A stretch of 64,000 nucleotides of DNA from Pseudomonas sp. 21 (lineage in GTDB: Bacteria > Pseudomonadota > Gammaproteobacteria > Pseudomonadales > Pseudomonadaceae): NCBI RefSeq assembly GCF_000955805.1, contig NZ_JYOA01000007.1, forward strand, positions 441,272 through 505,271. The letters run 5' to 3'. A model generated the notes under the pieces. It did no database searches. It saw nothing but the letters and a program-made list of their open reading frames with translations, and was not told the origin of the DNA. The first letter of the stretch is position 1. Every line of letters starts with the position of its first letter. Shown here one piece after another: positions 8,847 through 16,961 of the stretch. The position numbers were made by a program, and so were the translations under genes.

Positions 8847-8887
8847 CCACAAGGCCCGCCGGATGCGGGCCGACCAAGGAGCCAACC

Positions 8888-9670
8888 ATGAAGAAGCTGT
8901 TCGCCGCGTTCGCTGCCGCCGCAGTCATCGCCACCCCGCTGGCCCAGGCCGCCGAGAGCCTGACCGTCGCCGCCACCCCGGTGCCGCACGCCGAGATCCT
9001 CAACTTCGTCAAACCCATCCTGGCCAAGGAAGGGGTTGAACTGAAGGTGAAGGAATTCACCGACTACGTGCAGCCCAACACCCAGGTCGCCGAGAAGCGC
9101 CTGGACGCCAACTTCTTCCAGCACCAGCCGTACCTGGATGAGTTCAACAAGACCAAGGGCACCAGCCTGGTCGCCGTCACCGGCGTGCACATCGAGCCGC
9201 TGGGCGCTTACTCCACCAAGTTCAAGAAGCTCGAAGAGCTGCCCTCGGGCGCTACCGTGGTGATCCCCAACGACGCCACCAACGGCGGCCGCGCCCTGCT
9301 GCTGCTGGACAAGGCCGGCGTGATCAAGCTCAAGGACAACAAGTCCATCACCGCGACCCCGAAAGACATCGTCGAGAACCCGAAGAACATCAAGGTGCGT
9401 GAGCTGGAAGCGGCCACCCTGCCGCGCGTGCTGACCCAGGTCGACCTCGCCCTGATCAACACCAACTACGCCCTGGAAGCCAAGCTGAACCCCACCAAGG
9501 ACGCGCTGGCCATCGAAGGCGCCGACTCGCCCTACGTCAACATCCTGGTTGCCCGCCCGGACAACAAGGACAGCGCCGCCATGCAGAAGCTGGCCGCCGC
9601 CCTGCACAGCCCCGAGGTGAAGCAGTTCATCCTCGAGAAGTACAAGGGTGCCGTCGTTCCGGCGTTCTGA
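8888..9670 (+). CDS. metQ: Methionine-binding periplasmic protein MetQ (NlpA family)
   Basis: 260-residue NlpA-family binding protein. The N-terminus is a signal peptide (MKKLFAAFAAAAVIATPLAQAAE) cut at AQA. I see no lipobox Cys, so it should be soluble in the periplasm rather than a lipoprotein as in E. coli. Typical motifs are PHAEILNFVKPIL, VEKRLDANFFQHQPYLDEFN-type text and VIPNDATNGGRALLLL. It is the last gene of metNIQ and is followed by a strong terminator. Confidence 0.94.
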   Translation: MKKLFAAFAAAAVIATPLAQAAESLTVAATPVPHAEILNFVKPILAKEGVELKVKEFTDYVQPNTQVAEKRLDANFFQHQPYLDEFNKTKGTSLVAVTGVHIEPLGAYSTKFKKLEELPSGATVVIPNDATNGGRALLLLDKAGVIKLKDNKSITATPKDIVENPKNIKVRELEAATLPRVLTQVDLALINTNYALEAKLNPTKDALAIEGADSPYVNILVARPDNKDSAAMQKLAAALHSPEVKQFILEKYKGAVVPAF

Positions 9671-9693
9671 TCGCCGCGAAGCTGACGCTCAAG

Positions 9694-9721
9694 AAAGCCC
9701 GGTCGAATGACCGGGCTTTTT
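9694..9721 (+). terminator. Rho-independent terminator of metNIQ
   Basis: AAAGCCCGGTC-GAAT-GACCGGGCTTTTT: near-perfect stem with a T-run, 24 bases after the metQ stop. Confidence 0.9.
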
Positions 9722-9750
9722 CGTTTCCGGCTTTTGGTTTTTGGTTTTTG

Positions 9751-9829
9751 GTAGGAGCGAGCTTGCTCGCGAACCCGCCCAGCTCCAGGGCGGCCTGAAA
9801 ATCCCGTTCGCGAGCAAGCTCGCTCCTAC
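9751..9829. repeat. Inverted REP pair (GCGAGCAAGCTCGC type)
   Basis: GTAGGAGCGAGCTTGCTCGCGAA and its reverse complement flank a 33-base spacer in the metQ-tonB gap. Confidence 0.88.
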
Positions 9830-9990
9830 AGGCGACTGTCTATTTCGGCGCTCCTGGACAAATTTTCGCCAACCTTTCCTGCATATTTTCCATGCCGCAA
9901 AGGCATCGGTTTTTTTCGATTTCGCTCAAAGGCACGAATGGCGCGGCCTGCAGCGACCCAGCAAAATCGCATAGTCCCGAAAGTTATTTC

Positions 9991-10009
9991 AATAACGAAA
10001 ATAATCACT
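9991..10009. promoter_or_regulatory. Possible Fur-type site upstream of tonB
   Basis: An AT-rich stretch (AATAACGAAAATAATCACT) matches the 19-bp Fur consensus at about 12 positions. TonB operons of Pseudomonas are commonly iron-repressed. The match alone is weak. The rest of 9830-10092 holds no gene. Confidence 0.35.
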
Positions 10010-10036
10010 TCAAGAGCTAAGACGCTCCGCCAATCA

Positions 10037-10080
10037 TGCAGGTCCGTTCCAAGCGCGACTTAGAGCCGCGCAGACCTGCA
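10037..10080 (+). promoter_or_regulatory. Leader hairpin abutting the tonB ribosome-binding site
   Basis: TGCAGGTC (10037-10044) pairs with GACCTGCA (10073-10080). An inner GCGCG/CGCGC stem (10053-10057, 10067-10071) sits inside. The 3' arm ends at the AAGGAGA Shine-Dalgarno sequence (10080-10086), so folding could affect ribosome access. Confidence 0.5.
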
Positions 10081-10092
10081 AGGAGATCGTTC

Positions 10093-10908
10093 ATGGCTCA
10101 ACCCCAGCATGCCCTCGCGCCGGATACCTTCCTGCGCCACGTGCCCGGCGGCGACCTGGTCGATCTCGGCCGCCCGCTGCGCCACGCGCTGGAGCTGGGC
10201 CGCCACGTGCCGGCGAAAGCCCGCGCGCTGAGCCGCCGCGAAGCCGTCCTGCTCGGTCTGTTCGCCCTGACACTGCATGGCGCGGTGGTCTACTGGCTGA
10301 GCCAGCAGCCCACCCCGCAGCTGCCGGAAGTGCCGCCGCAGGTGCCGCCGATGACCATCGAATTCACCGCGCCGACGCCGCCGGTGGTCGAGCCGCCGCC
10401 GCCCGAACCGATTCCAGAGCCGGTCGTGCAGGAGCCGCCGCCCCCCGTGGTGGACGAGAATGCGGTGAAACCGCCGCCGCCCAAGCCGATCCCCAAACCC
10501 AAGCCCAAACCGGTGGCCAAGCCCAAGCCTGTGCCCAAGCCGGTGGAGCAGCCCACGCCGCCCAAGGCCGAAACCCCGCCGCCGCAACCGGCACCACCCG
10601 CTCCGCCAGCGCCGGCTCCGGCCCCGCTGACGCCGCCCTCGGCCAACGCCGGTTACCTGAAGAACCCGGCGCCGGAATACCCGCCCCTGGCTCAGCGCCG
10701 TGGCTGGGAAGGCACCGTGCTGCTGCGAGTGCACGTACTTGCCAGCGGCAGCCCGAGCGAGATCCAGGTGCAGAAGAGCAGCGGCCGCGACGCCCTGGAC
10801 GACGCCGCGGTGCGCGCAGTGAAACGCTGGAGCTTCGTCCCCGCCAAGCGCGGCGACGTGGCCCAGGACGGCTGGGTCAGCGTACCCATCGATTTCAAAT
10901 TGCATTGA
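10093..10908 (+). CDS. tonB: TonB energy transducer (TonB2-like, N-terminally extended)
   Basis: 271-residue TonB protein, which couples the proton-motive force from ExbB/ExbD to outer-membrane receptors. It has about 50 residues before the single membrane anchor (LLGLFALTLHGAVVYWL, residues about 53-70), as in the unusual Pseudomonas TonB proteins. A long Pro-rich spacer with PPPPEP and KPKPKP runs follows. The C-terminal domain carries the EYPPLAQRRGWEGTVLLRVHV box. An in-frame ATG at 10036 exists, but 10093 has AAGGAGA 6 bases upstream. The tonB-exbB-exbD order resembles the P. aeruginosa tonB2 operon. Confidence 0.9.
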   Translation: MAQPQHALAPDTFLRHVPGGDLVDLGRPLRHALELGRHVPAKARALSRREAVLLGLFALTLHGAVVYWLSQQPTPQLPEVPPQVPPMTIEFTAPTPPVVEPPPPEPIPEPVVQEPPPPVVDENAVKPPPPKPIPKPKPKPVAKPKPVPKPVEQPTPPKAETPPPQPAPPAPPAPAPAPLTPPSANAGYLKNPAPEYPPLAQRRGWEGTVLLRVHVLASGSPSEIQVQKSSGRDALDDAAVRAVKRWSFVPAKRGDVAQDGWVSVPIDFKLH

Positions 10909-10957
10909 TTCAACTTGCCCAGATCAGCCGCACGAGAAACGCGGAAGGAGAACACCC

Positions 10958-11674
10958 ATGAGTCTGCCCCTGAACCCCCTGGAATCCGTCGAAGGCGCAG
11001 TCATCTGGCTGCTGGTCGGCTTCTCTGTCGTCACCTGGGCCCTGGCCCTGGTGAAAGGCGTCCAGTTCACTCGCCAGAAGTCCCAGGACAAGCGCTTCCA
11101 GAAGCAGTTCTGGAGCGCCACCAGCCTCGAATCGGCCGGTGACCAGGCCGCCGGCAAGCCCGGCGCCGGCGCCCGTGTCGCCCAGGCCGGTTTCGCCGCC
11201 ATCCAGGTCCAGGACAACGGCCAGCCGGACCTGGCCCAGTCGATCAACCACCAGGACCGCCTCGAGCGCGCCCTGCGCCAGCAGATCCAGCGCGAGCGCC
11301 GCTCCCTGGAATCGGGCCTGGCCGTGCTCGCCTCGATCGGCTCCACCTCGCCCTTCATCGGCCTGTTCGGCACCGTGTGGGGCATCATGGAAGCCCTCAA
11401 GGGCATCAGCGCAGCCGGTTCGGCCAGCCTGGAAACCGTCGCCGGCCCCATCGGCAGCGCGCTGATCGCCACCGGCGTGGGGATCGCCGTCGCCGTGCCC
11501 GCGGTGCTGGTCTACAACTACTTCCTCCGCCGCCTGAAGCTCACCGCGGCCGATCTCGACGACTTCGCCCACGACTTCTACAGCCTCGCGCAGAAGAGCG
11601 CCTTCCGCGTCGTCAGCCTGCCCACCGCCGCCCGCAAATCGGCTGCCGGCGCCAGCGTGAAGGAGGCGAGCTGA
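10958..11674 (+). CDS. exbB: Biopolymer transport protein ExbB
   Basis: 238-residue inner-membrane proton-channel subunit of the TonB motor. Three membrane spans are visible: near residues 12-33 (VIWLLVGFSVVTWALALV), about 125-145 (GSTSPFIGLFGTVWGIM) and about 165-190 (GSALIATGVGIAVAVPAVLVY). The conserved GLFGTVWGI and ATGVGIAVAVPA stretches are diagnostic. It lies between tonB and exbD in one operon. ExbD begins one base after the stop. Confidence 0.94.
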   Translation: MSLPLNPLESVEGAVIWLLVGFSVVTWALALVKGVQFTRQKSQDKRFQKQFWSATSLESAGDQAAGKPGAGARVAQAGFAAIQVQDNGQPDLAQSINHQDRLERALRQQIQRERRSLESGLAVLASIGSTSPFIGLFGTVWGIMEALKGISAAGSASLETVAGPIGSALIATGVGIAVAVPAVLVYNYFLRRLKLTAADLDDFAHDFYSLAQKSAFRVVSLPTAARKSAAGASVKEAS

Positions 11675-11675
11675 C

Positions 11676-12077
11676 ATGGCCTTCTCGACCCAGGACAGCG
11701 ACGAGGTTCTCTCCGAGATCAACGTCACCCCGCTGGTGGACGTGATGCTGGTGCTGCTGGTGGTGTTCATCGTCACCGCACCGCTGCTGACCAACGCCAT
11801 CCCGATCAACCTGCCCAAGACCGAAGCAGTCGCCCCGCCGGAGCAGAAGGACCCGCTGGTGGTGAGCATCGACGGCGCCGGCAAGTGGTTCATCAACAAG
11901 GACGAGATCCAGCCGGACCTGCTGCAAAGCAATCTGGCGGCGGCCAAGGCCAAGGACGCCGAAGTCCGCGTGCAGCTGCAGGCCGACGAAACCGTGAACT
12001 ACGGCCAGGTGGCCAAGGCCATGGCCTCCATCGAGAAGGCCGGCATCACCAAACTGGCGGTCATCACCGCGCGCTGA
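11676..12077 (+). CDS. exbD: Biopolymer transport protein ExbD
   Basis: 133-residue partner of ExbB with one membrane helix near the N-terminus. The helix contains the essential proton-pathway Asp (VTPLVDVMLVLLVVFIVTAP, Asp about 24). A periplasmic domain with VVSIDGAGKWFINK follows. The gene directly follows exbB and is closed by a terminator. Confidence 0.94.
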   Translation: MAFSTQDSDEVLSEINVTPLVDVMLVLLVVFIVTAPLLTNAIPINLPKTEAVAPPEQKDPLVVSIDGAGKWFINKDEIQPDLLQSNLAAAKAKDAEVRVQLQADETVNYGQVAKAMASIEKAGITKLAVITAR

Positions 12078-12143
12078 GGCACCTGTAAGACGCCTGAAAC
12101 AGAGCGGGTGTAGAAAGGGACCTCCACAACGTACCGAGCTTCA

Positions 12144-12188
12144 AGGCCGCTCTCCCAATACTCAGGCAGGGGTGAGCGGCCTTTTTTT
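12144..12188 (+). terminator. Terminator of tonB-exbB-exbD
   Basis: AGGCCGCTC ... GAGCGGCCT with a 21-base loop and a seven-T run, 67 bases after exbD. Confidence 0.85.
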
Positions 12189-12245
12189 ATCCGCACGTTT
12201 TTATCAGCACACTGAGCGCTTCCCACGCCGACATTTCCTGATCGC

Positions 12246-12327
12246 GTGGGAGCGGACTCTGTCCGCGATCGATTCCCGGCGGCTCGGAGCCAGCCGGTGG
12301 CACATCGCGGACAGAGTCCGCTCCTAC
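12246..12327. repeat. Inverted REP pair (GGACTCTGTCC type)
   Basis: Two opposed REP arms. Both carry the same unusual CTCTG/CAGAG centre, although only one outer end reads TCCTAC. The rest of the 12078-12462 gap holds the terminator above and a short chaC leader. Confidence 0.85.
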
Positions 12328-12462
12328 GCCCGGTCGGCACACCGCGTAGCCGCCGTTCGTCGTCATCCCCGCCCCGGCAATAAACCTATGCCTTTCAGGC
12401 CCTTCCGTGGCCGCCGCTCTTCCACTAAGTTGATGACAGTTCGGAGACCTGAGGGGTACCGC

Positions 12463-13116
12463 ATGACATCGTCTCCCGCTTCGGAAGGCCCGTTCTATCC
12501 GCCGACACTGGGGGTGCCGGAACGCTTCACGCCACAGCAGCTGCGCGCCTCGCTCGACATCACCATGAGCGAACATGGCGCCGGCCCCGTGTGGCTGTTC
12601 GCCTACGGCTCGCTGATCTGGCGCCCGGAGTTCCCGGTGGCCGAAGCGCGCCGCGCGCGGGTGCACGGCTACCACCGCGGGCTCTACCTGTGGTCCCTGA
12701 CCCACCGCGGCACCCCGGAAGCGCCCGGCCTGGTCCTCGGCCTGGATCGCGGAGGCTCCTGCTCCGGCTTCGCCTTCCGCCTGCCGGAGGACCACCTCGA
12801 CGCCAACCTCTACGCGCTCTGGGAGCGGGAGATGCCCTACGCCTCCTACCGCCCGGAATGGCTCAACTGCCGCCTGGACGACGGCACCCGCGTGCGCGCC
12901 CTGGGTTTCGTTCTCGAACGCCACCTGCCCAGCTACGCCGGCTCCCTGCCCGACAACATCGTCGAGCATGTCCTGGCCAGCGCCCAGGGCCACTTCGGCA
13001 CCACCCGCGACTACGTCGAGCAGACTGCCCGTGCATTGCGCGAATACGCCATGCCCGACCTCAACCTGGAAGGCATCCTGGCCCGCTGCTGCCCGTTGCG
13101 TCGGGCGCAGGAATAA
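12463..13116 (+). CDS. chaC: ChaC-family gamma-glutamylcyclotransferase
   Basis: 217-residue ChaC-like enzyme, expected to cleave glutathione to 5-oxoproline and Cys-Gly in the cytoplasm. The nucleotide-like substrate loop FAYGSLIWRP (residues about 45-54) and the catalytic glutamate in WEREMPYASYRPEW are present. RGLYLWSLTHRGTPEAPG is also typical. An in-frame ATG 30 bases upstream (12433) lacks a Shine-Dalgarno sequence; 12463 has GAGGGG. The N-terminal ~40 residues before the core are poorly conserved in appearance. It stands alone between REP elements and the next transcription unit. Confidence 0.88.
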   Translation: MTSSPASEGPFYPPTLGVPERFTPQQLRASLDITMSEHGAGPVWLFAYGSLIWRPEFPVAEARRARVHGYHRGLYLWSLTHRGTPEAPGLVLGLDRGGSCSGFAFRLPEDHLDANLYALWEREMPYASYRPEWLNCRLDDGTRVRALGFVLERHLPSYAGSLPDNIVEHVLASAQGHFGTTRDYVEQTARALREYAMPDLNLEGILARCCPLRRAQE

Positions 13117-13173
13117 CCGCTTATAGCCATTCGTTTAGCTTAAATACTGCATAAGCAAAGAATTTCTTATTCC

Positions 13174-13202
13174 TTAACGAATATTAAAACCCTCCCTAGA
13201 AT
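13174..13202 (+). promoter_or_regulatory. Predicted promoter of the small serine hydrolase
   Basis: TTAACG (13174-13179) and TAGAAT (13197-13202) are 17 bp apart. Transcription should begin near 13209, which supports the ATG at 13235 over the one at 13211. Confidence 0.5.
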
Positions 13203-13234
13203 GCCTTCTCATGACGATTCGAGAGGGCCGCTCC

Positions 13235-13816
13235 ATGCGCAACGACCGCATCCGCTACCTGATCGTGCCGGGCTGGCACGGATCCGACGACGCCCATTGG
13301 CAGAGCCACTGGCAGCGCGCCCTGCCGAACGCCGCGCGGGTGCAGCAGCAGGACTGGATCACCCCGCAGCGTGCCGACTGGGTCGCCGAACTCGACCGCG
13401 AAATCCGCCGCGAGCCCGGCCGCGTGGTGCTGATCGCCCACAGCCTGGGCTGCGTCACCGTCGCCGCCTGGGCGGCCCGCGCCGATCGCCGTGCGCTGGC
13501 CCAGGTATCCGGCGCCCTGCTGGTCGCGCCGGCGGATGTGGAGCGGGAAACCTGCCACGACGCGCTGCGCAACTTTGCCCCCATCGCCGCCCAGACGCTG
13601 CCGTTCCCGACGGTGCTGGTGGGCTCGGACAACGACGCCGCCTGCAGCCCGCAGCGCGCCATGGCGCTGGGTCGTACCTGGGGCGCCGAAACCGTGATCC
13701 TGCCCTCCGCCGGGCACATCAACGTGAAATCCGGCCACGGCGCCTGGGAAGCGGGCTACCGTCATCTGTATCGCCTGCAGTACCTGATCGACCAGCAGTC
13801 GCGTCAGCGCGCCTGA
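13235..13816 (+). CDS. RBBP9/YdeN-family serine hydrolase
   Basis: 193-residue alpha/beta hydrolase of the small RBBP9/YdeN group. The family opening YLIVPGWHGSDDAHWQSHW is followed by the nucleophile elbow AHSLGC (Ser in GxSxG-like context). The acid is in GSDNDAACS and the catalytic His in AGHINVKSG. Substrate is unknown for this family; esterase activity is likely. An earlier ATG at 13211 would leave almost no leader given the promoter, and GAGAGGG precedes 13235. Confidence 0.86.
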   Translation: MRNDRIRYLIVPGWHGSDDAHWQSHWQRALPNAARVQQQDWITPQRADWVAELDREIRREPGRVVLIAHSLGCVTVAAWAARADRRALAQVSGALLVAPADVERETCHDALRNFAPIAAQTLPFPTVLVGSDNDAACSPQRAMALGRTWGAETVILPSAGHINVKSGHGAWEAGYRHLYRLQYLIDQQSRQRA

Positions 13817-13827
13817 GCCACGCAAGC

Positions 13828-13851
13828 GGGTGCGGCATGAGCGCCGCACCC
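13828..13851 (+). terminator. Hairpin after the serine hydrolase
   Basis: GGGTGCGGC-ATGAGC-GCCGCACCC has perfect 9-bp arms 12 bases after the stop. There is no T-run, so it may be a 3'-end stabiliser rather than an intrinsic terminator. Confidence 0.4.
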
Positions 13852-13908
13852 ATCCCCTCGGCGCGCGGATTCGGTTAGGGTGAGGCACAGCCCCCGCCGG
13901 AGACCGCC

Positions 13909-15306
13909 ATGCCACCGCTGCACGATCTGTCCGCCGTCGAACTGCTCGCCCTGTACCGCTCGCACCAGCTTTCCCCGGTCGAGTACCTCGACCACCTGAT
14001 CGCCCATATCGAACGCTGGGAACCGCAGCTCTGCGCCCTCTATGCCTTCGACCCGCAGCGCGCGATCGAGCAGGCGCGGCGCTCCGAGGCGCGCTGGATA
14101 CGCTGCGCACCCTGCGGCGAGCTGGACGGCGTGCCGGTGACCATCAAGGAACTGATCGCCACCACCGGCGACCCGATTCCCCAGGGCAGCGCCGCCACCC
14201 TCCTGCAACCGGCGACCGGCAACGCTCCGCCCGCCGCGCGGATGAACGAGGCCGGCGCCATCCTGCTGGGCAAGACCACGGTGCCGGACTTCGGCATGCT
14301 GTCCTCCGGGCTTTCCAGCTTCCACAAGCTGGCCCGCAACCCCTGGGACCTGCGCATGAACCCGGGCGGCTCCAGCGCCGGTGCGGCAAGCGCCGCAGCG
14401 GCCGGCTACGGACCGCTGCACATCGGCACCGACATCGGCGGCTCGGTGCGCCTGCCGGCGGGCTGGTGCGGGCTGGTCGGCTTCAAGCCGAGCCTGGGGC
14501 GCATCCCCATCGATCCGTACTTCACAGGGCGCTGCGCCGGCCCCATGACCCGCACGCTGGACGATGCGGCGCTGATGATGAAGCACCTGGCGCGCCCCGA
14601 CTGGCGCGACGCCACGGCTCTGCCGCCCGCCGAGCTCGACTGGCACATCGACTACGCCGAAGTGCGCGGCCTGCGCATTGGCCTGCAACTCGACCCCGGC
14701 TGCGGCCTGCAACCCGAGCCCGAGGTATGTGCCGCGGTGGAAGCCGCCGCAAGACAATTCGCCGATGCCGGCGCGGAAATCATCGAGGTTCGGCCGATCC
14801 TCGACCGCGACCTGCTCGGAGGCCTGGACAGGTTCTGGCGCGCACGCCTGTGGGCCGAGCTGGAGAACCTGCCGGCGGAACGTCAGGCCAAGGTGCTGCC
14901 CTACATCTTCCACTGGGCCGAGGGCGGCGCGGCGGTGAGCGGTGCCGAAGCAGTGCGCGGCTTCAACCAGACTTTCGAGATGCGCCGCCGCGCCGCCGCG
15001 CAGTTCCACGAGATCGACTTCCTGCTCTCGCCGACCAACCAGGTCGCGGCTTTCCCGGCCGAATGGGCCTCGCCGACCAACGACCCGGCGCAGCCCTTCG
15101 AGCACATCGGTTTCACCGTGCCGTGGAACATGTCCGAGCAACCGGCACTCTCAATCAACTGCGGCTTCACCGCCGAAGGCATGCCCATCGGCCTGCAGAT
15201 CGTCGGCCCGCGCTTCGCCGACGTCGAGGTGCTGCGCCTGGGCAAGGCCTACGAACACTGGCGCGGCCCCATCCACCGTTGGCCGCAGCCGCCGGCAGCC
15301 AGCTAA
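13909..15306 (+). CDS. Amidase-signature family amidase
   Basis: 465-residue amidase-signature enzyme that hydrolyses carboxamides. The catalytic triad can be placed: Lys in VTIKEL (about residue 83), cis-Ser in NPGGSSAGAAS and the nucleophile in GTDIGGSVRLPAG. The C-terminal half (WNMSEQPALSINCGFTAEGMPIGLQIVG) is typical of stand-alone amidases such as AtzE/aryl-amidase relatives and of GatA. It is not accompanied by gatB/gatC, so a tRNA role is unlikely. Substrate cannot be told from sequence. cls follows after 42 bases on the same strand and may be cotranscribed. Confidence 0.87.
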   Translation: MPPLHDLSAVELLALYRSHQLSPVEYLDHLIAHIERWEPQLCALYAFDPQRAIEQARRSEARWIRCAPCGELDGVPVTIKELIATTGDPIPQGSAATLLQPATGNAPPAARMNEAGAILLGKTTVPDFGMLSSGLSSFHKLARNPWDLRMNPGGSSAGAASAAAAGYGPLHIGTDIGGSVRLPAGWCGLVGFKPSLGRIPIDPYFTGRCAGPMTRTLDDAALMMKHLARPDWRDATALPPAELDWHIDYAEVRGLRIGLQLDPGCGLQPEPEVCAAVEAAARQFADAGAEIIEVRPILDRDLLGGLDRFWRARLWAELENLPAERQAKVLPYIFHWAEGGAAVSGAEAVRGFNQTFEMRRRAAAQFHEIDFLLSPTNQVAAFPAEWASPTNDPAQPFEHIGFTVPWNMSEQPALSINCGFTAEGMPIGLQIVGPRFADVEVLRLGKAYEHWRGPIHRWPQPPAAS

Positions 15307-15348
15307 GCTCAGCCCAATCGCCGACCACAAGGAACCGATCGCGCGCCC

Positions 15349-16782
15349 ATGCATTACTCCGCTTACATCGCCCACTTCCTGGTGGTGGTCCAGCTGCTCG
15401 GGATCATCGCTGCGGTCCATGCCGTGCTCAGCGTGCGCACTGCGCAAGGCGCCATTGCCTGGGCGACCTCGCTGGTGTTCATGCCGCTGCTGACCCTGGT
15501 GCCCTACCTGGTCTTCGGCCGCAGCCGCTTCGACGCCTACATCGGCGCGCGCCGGCAAGCCAACGAGGAAATGCACGTGGCCGCCGCCGAGCTGGACTGG
15601 CGCCCCTGGGTGGAAGAGGCGCTCGCCGCCCGCCAGTACGACGGCTACAAGGCGCTCAAGGCGATGGTCGGGCTGGCGCGCATGCCGACGCTGGCGAACA
15701 ACGAGGTGCGCCTGCTGGTGAACGGCAAGGCCTCCTTCGACGCGATGTTCGAGGCCATTTCCAGCGCGCAGAAAGTCATCCTGGTGCAGTTCTTCATCAT
15801 CCGCGACGACGCCCTCGGCCAACGCCTGGCGCAGCTGCTGCTGGAGCGCGCGGCGAATGGCGTCGACGTGTTCCTGCTGTACGACGGCATCGGCAGCCAT
15901 GCGCTGTCGCGCCGCTATATCGACAAGCTGCGCCAGGGCGGCGTGCAGGTGCATGCGTTCAGCACCGGCAGCGGGATGATCAATCGCTTCCAGGTGAACT
16001 TCCGCAACCACCGCAAGATCGTGGTCGTCGATGGTGTGCGCGGCTTCGTCGGCGGGCACAACGTCGGCGTCGAATACCTGGGCGAGAAGCCGCCGCTGGC
16101 GCCCTGGCGCGACACTCACATCGAACTGCGCGGGCCGGCGGTGGCGTGCCTGCAGGAATGTTTCGCCGAGGACTGGTTCTGGGCCACCCATACCCTGCCG
16201 ACGCTGATCCTGCCCGATGGCTACGACGATGCCGGGATGCTCTGCCAAGTGGTCCCCAGCGGCCCGGCGGACACCCAGGAAACCTGCTCGCTGTTCTTCG
16301 TCGAATCGATCAACGCGGCGGTGGATAGGGTGTGGATCACCACGCCCTACTTCGTCCCGGACGAAGCCGTCGCCGCCGCCCTGCGCCTGGCGGTGCTGCG
16401 CGGCGTGGACGTGCGCATCCTGTTGCCGTCGCGCCCGGACCACAAGACGGTGTACGCCGCCTCCAGCCTCTACGCCCTGGATGCCGTGCGCGCCGGCGTG
16501 CGGGTGTTCCGCTACCAGCCGGGGTTCCTGCACCAGAAGGTGGTGCTGATCGACCACGACAGTGCGGCGGTGGGCAGCGCCAACCTGGACAACCGCTCGT
16601 TCCGCCTGAATTTCGAGATCATGGTGATCACCGTCGACGAAGGCTTCGCCCGCGACGTGGAAGCCATGCTGGAAGAAGACTTCGCCCAGTCGGTGGAAAT
16701 GACCCTGGACGACCGCAAGCGCGTGCACCGGCTGCAGCAGTTGGGGATGCGCGTGGCGCGGCTGGTGTCGCCGATTCTCTGA
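15349..16782 (+). CDS. cls: Cardiolipin synthase, phospholipase D family
   Basis: 477-residue membrane-anchored cardiolipin synthase that condenses two phosphatidylglycerols. Two N-terminal membrane helices ([20 protein letters not shown] and [21 protein letters not shown]) are followed by two PLD domains with HKD motifs. The first is [10 protein letters not shown] with GFVGGHN, and the second is [10 protein letters not shown] with GSANLDNRS. Length and layout match the ClsA-type enzyme. A shared terminator with the convergent ahpF lies downstream. Confidence 0.93.
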   Translation: MHYSAYIAHFLVVVQLLGIIAAVHAVLSVRTAQGAIAWATSLVFMPLLTLVPYLVFGRSRFDAYIGARRQANEEMHVAAAELDWRPWVEEALAARQYDGYKALKAMVGLARMPTLANNEVRLLVNGKASFDAMFEAISSAQKVILVQFFIIRDDALGQRLAQLLLERAANGVDVFLLYDGIGSHALSRRYIDKLRQGGVQVHAFSTGSGMINRFQVNFRNHRKIVVVDGVRGFVGGHNVGVEYLGEKPPLAPWRDTHIELRGPAVACLQECFAEDWFWATHTLPTLILPDGYDDAGMLCQVVPSGPADTQETCSLFFVESINAAVDRVWITTPYFVPDEAVAAALRLAVLRGVDVRILLPSRPDHKTVYAASSLYALDAVRAGVRVFRYQPGFLHQKVVLIDHDSAAVGSANLDNRSFRLNFEIMVITVDEGFARDVEAMLEEDFAQSVEMTLDDRKRVHRLQQLGMRVARLVSPIL

Positions 16783-16802
16783 AGGCTCTGGTGCGGACCA
16801 TG

Positions 16803-16886
16803 TTCGCGAGCAAGCTCGCTCCTACAGGCTCATGGTGGGCTCGCACTTCGTAGGACCGAGGGGGACGCCTAGTCCTTGCTCGCGAA
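16803..16886. repeat. REP pair with one degenerate arm (GCGAGCAAGCTCGC type)
   Basis: TTCGCGAGCAAGCTCGCTCCTAC is intact. The opposed arm GTAGGACCGAGGGGGACGCC...TTGCTCGCGAA keeps only its ends. It lies between cls and the shared terminator. Confidence 0.7.
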
Positions 16887-16906
16887 TGCTTTTGCCGCAC
16901 AAAGGA

Positions 16907-16942
16907 AAACGCCCGGTTCACTCTCGTGAACCGGGCGTTTTC
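16907..16942. terminator. Bidirectional terminator between cls and ahpF
   Basis: AAAACGCCCGGTTCA-CTCTCG-TGAACCGGGCGTTTT: 11-bp GC stem with an A-run on one side and a T-run on the other. It serves both converging genes. Confidence 0.9.
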
Positions 16943-16961
16943 TTTCTCTAGCGCGAGGTCA

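Noticed and set aside
9741-9974. Small plus-strand ORF between metQ and tonB
   Set aside because: It reads through the REP pair and lacks a Shine-Dalgarno sequence.
15151-16728. Long minus-strand open frame opposite cls, and similar ones opposite cheA, siaA and the amidase
   Set aside because: These arise from codon bias (GC-rich third positions) on the opposite strand; the real genes on the plus strand have complete motifs.
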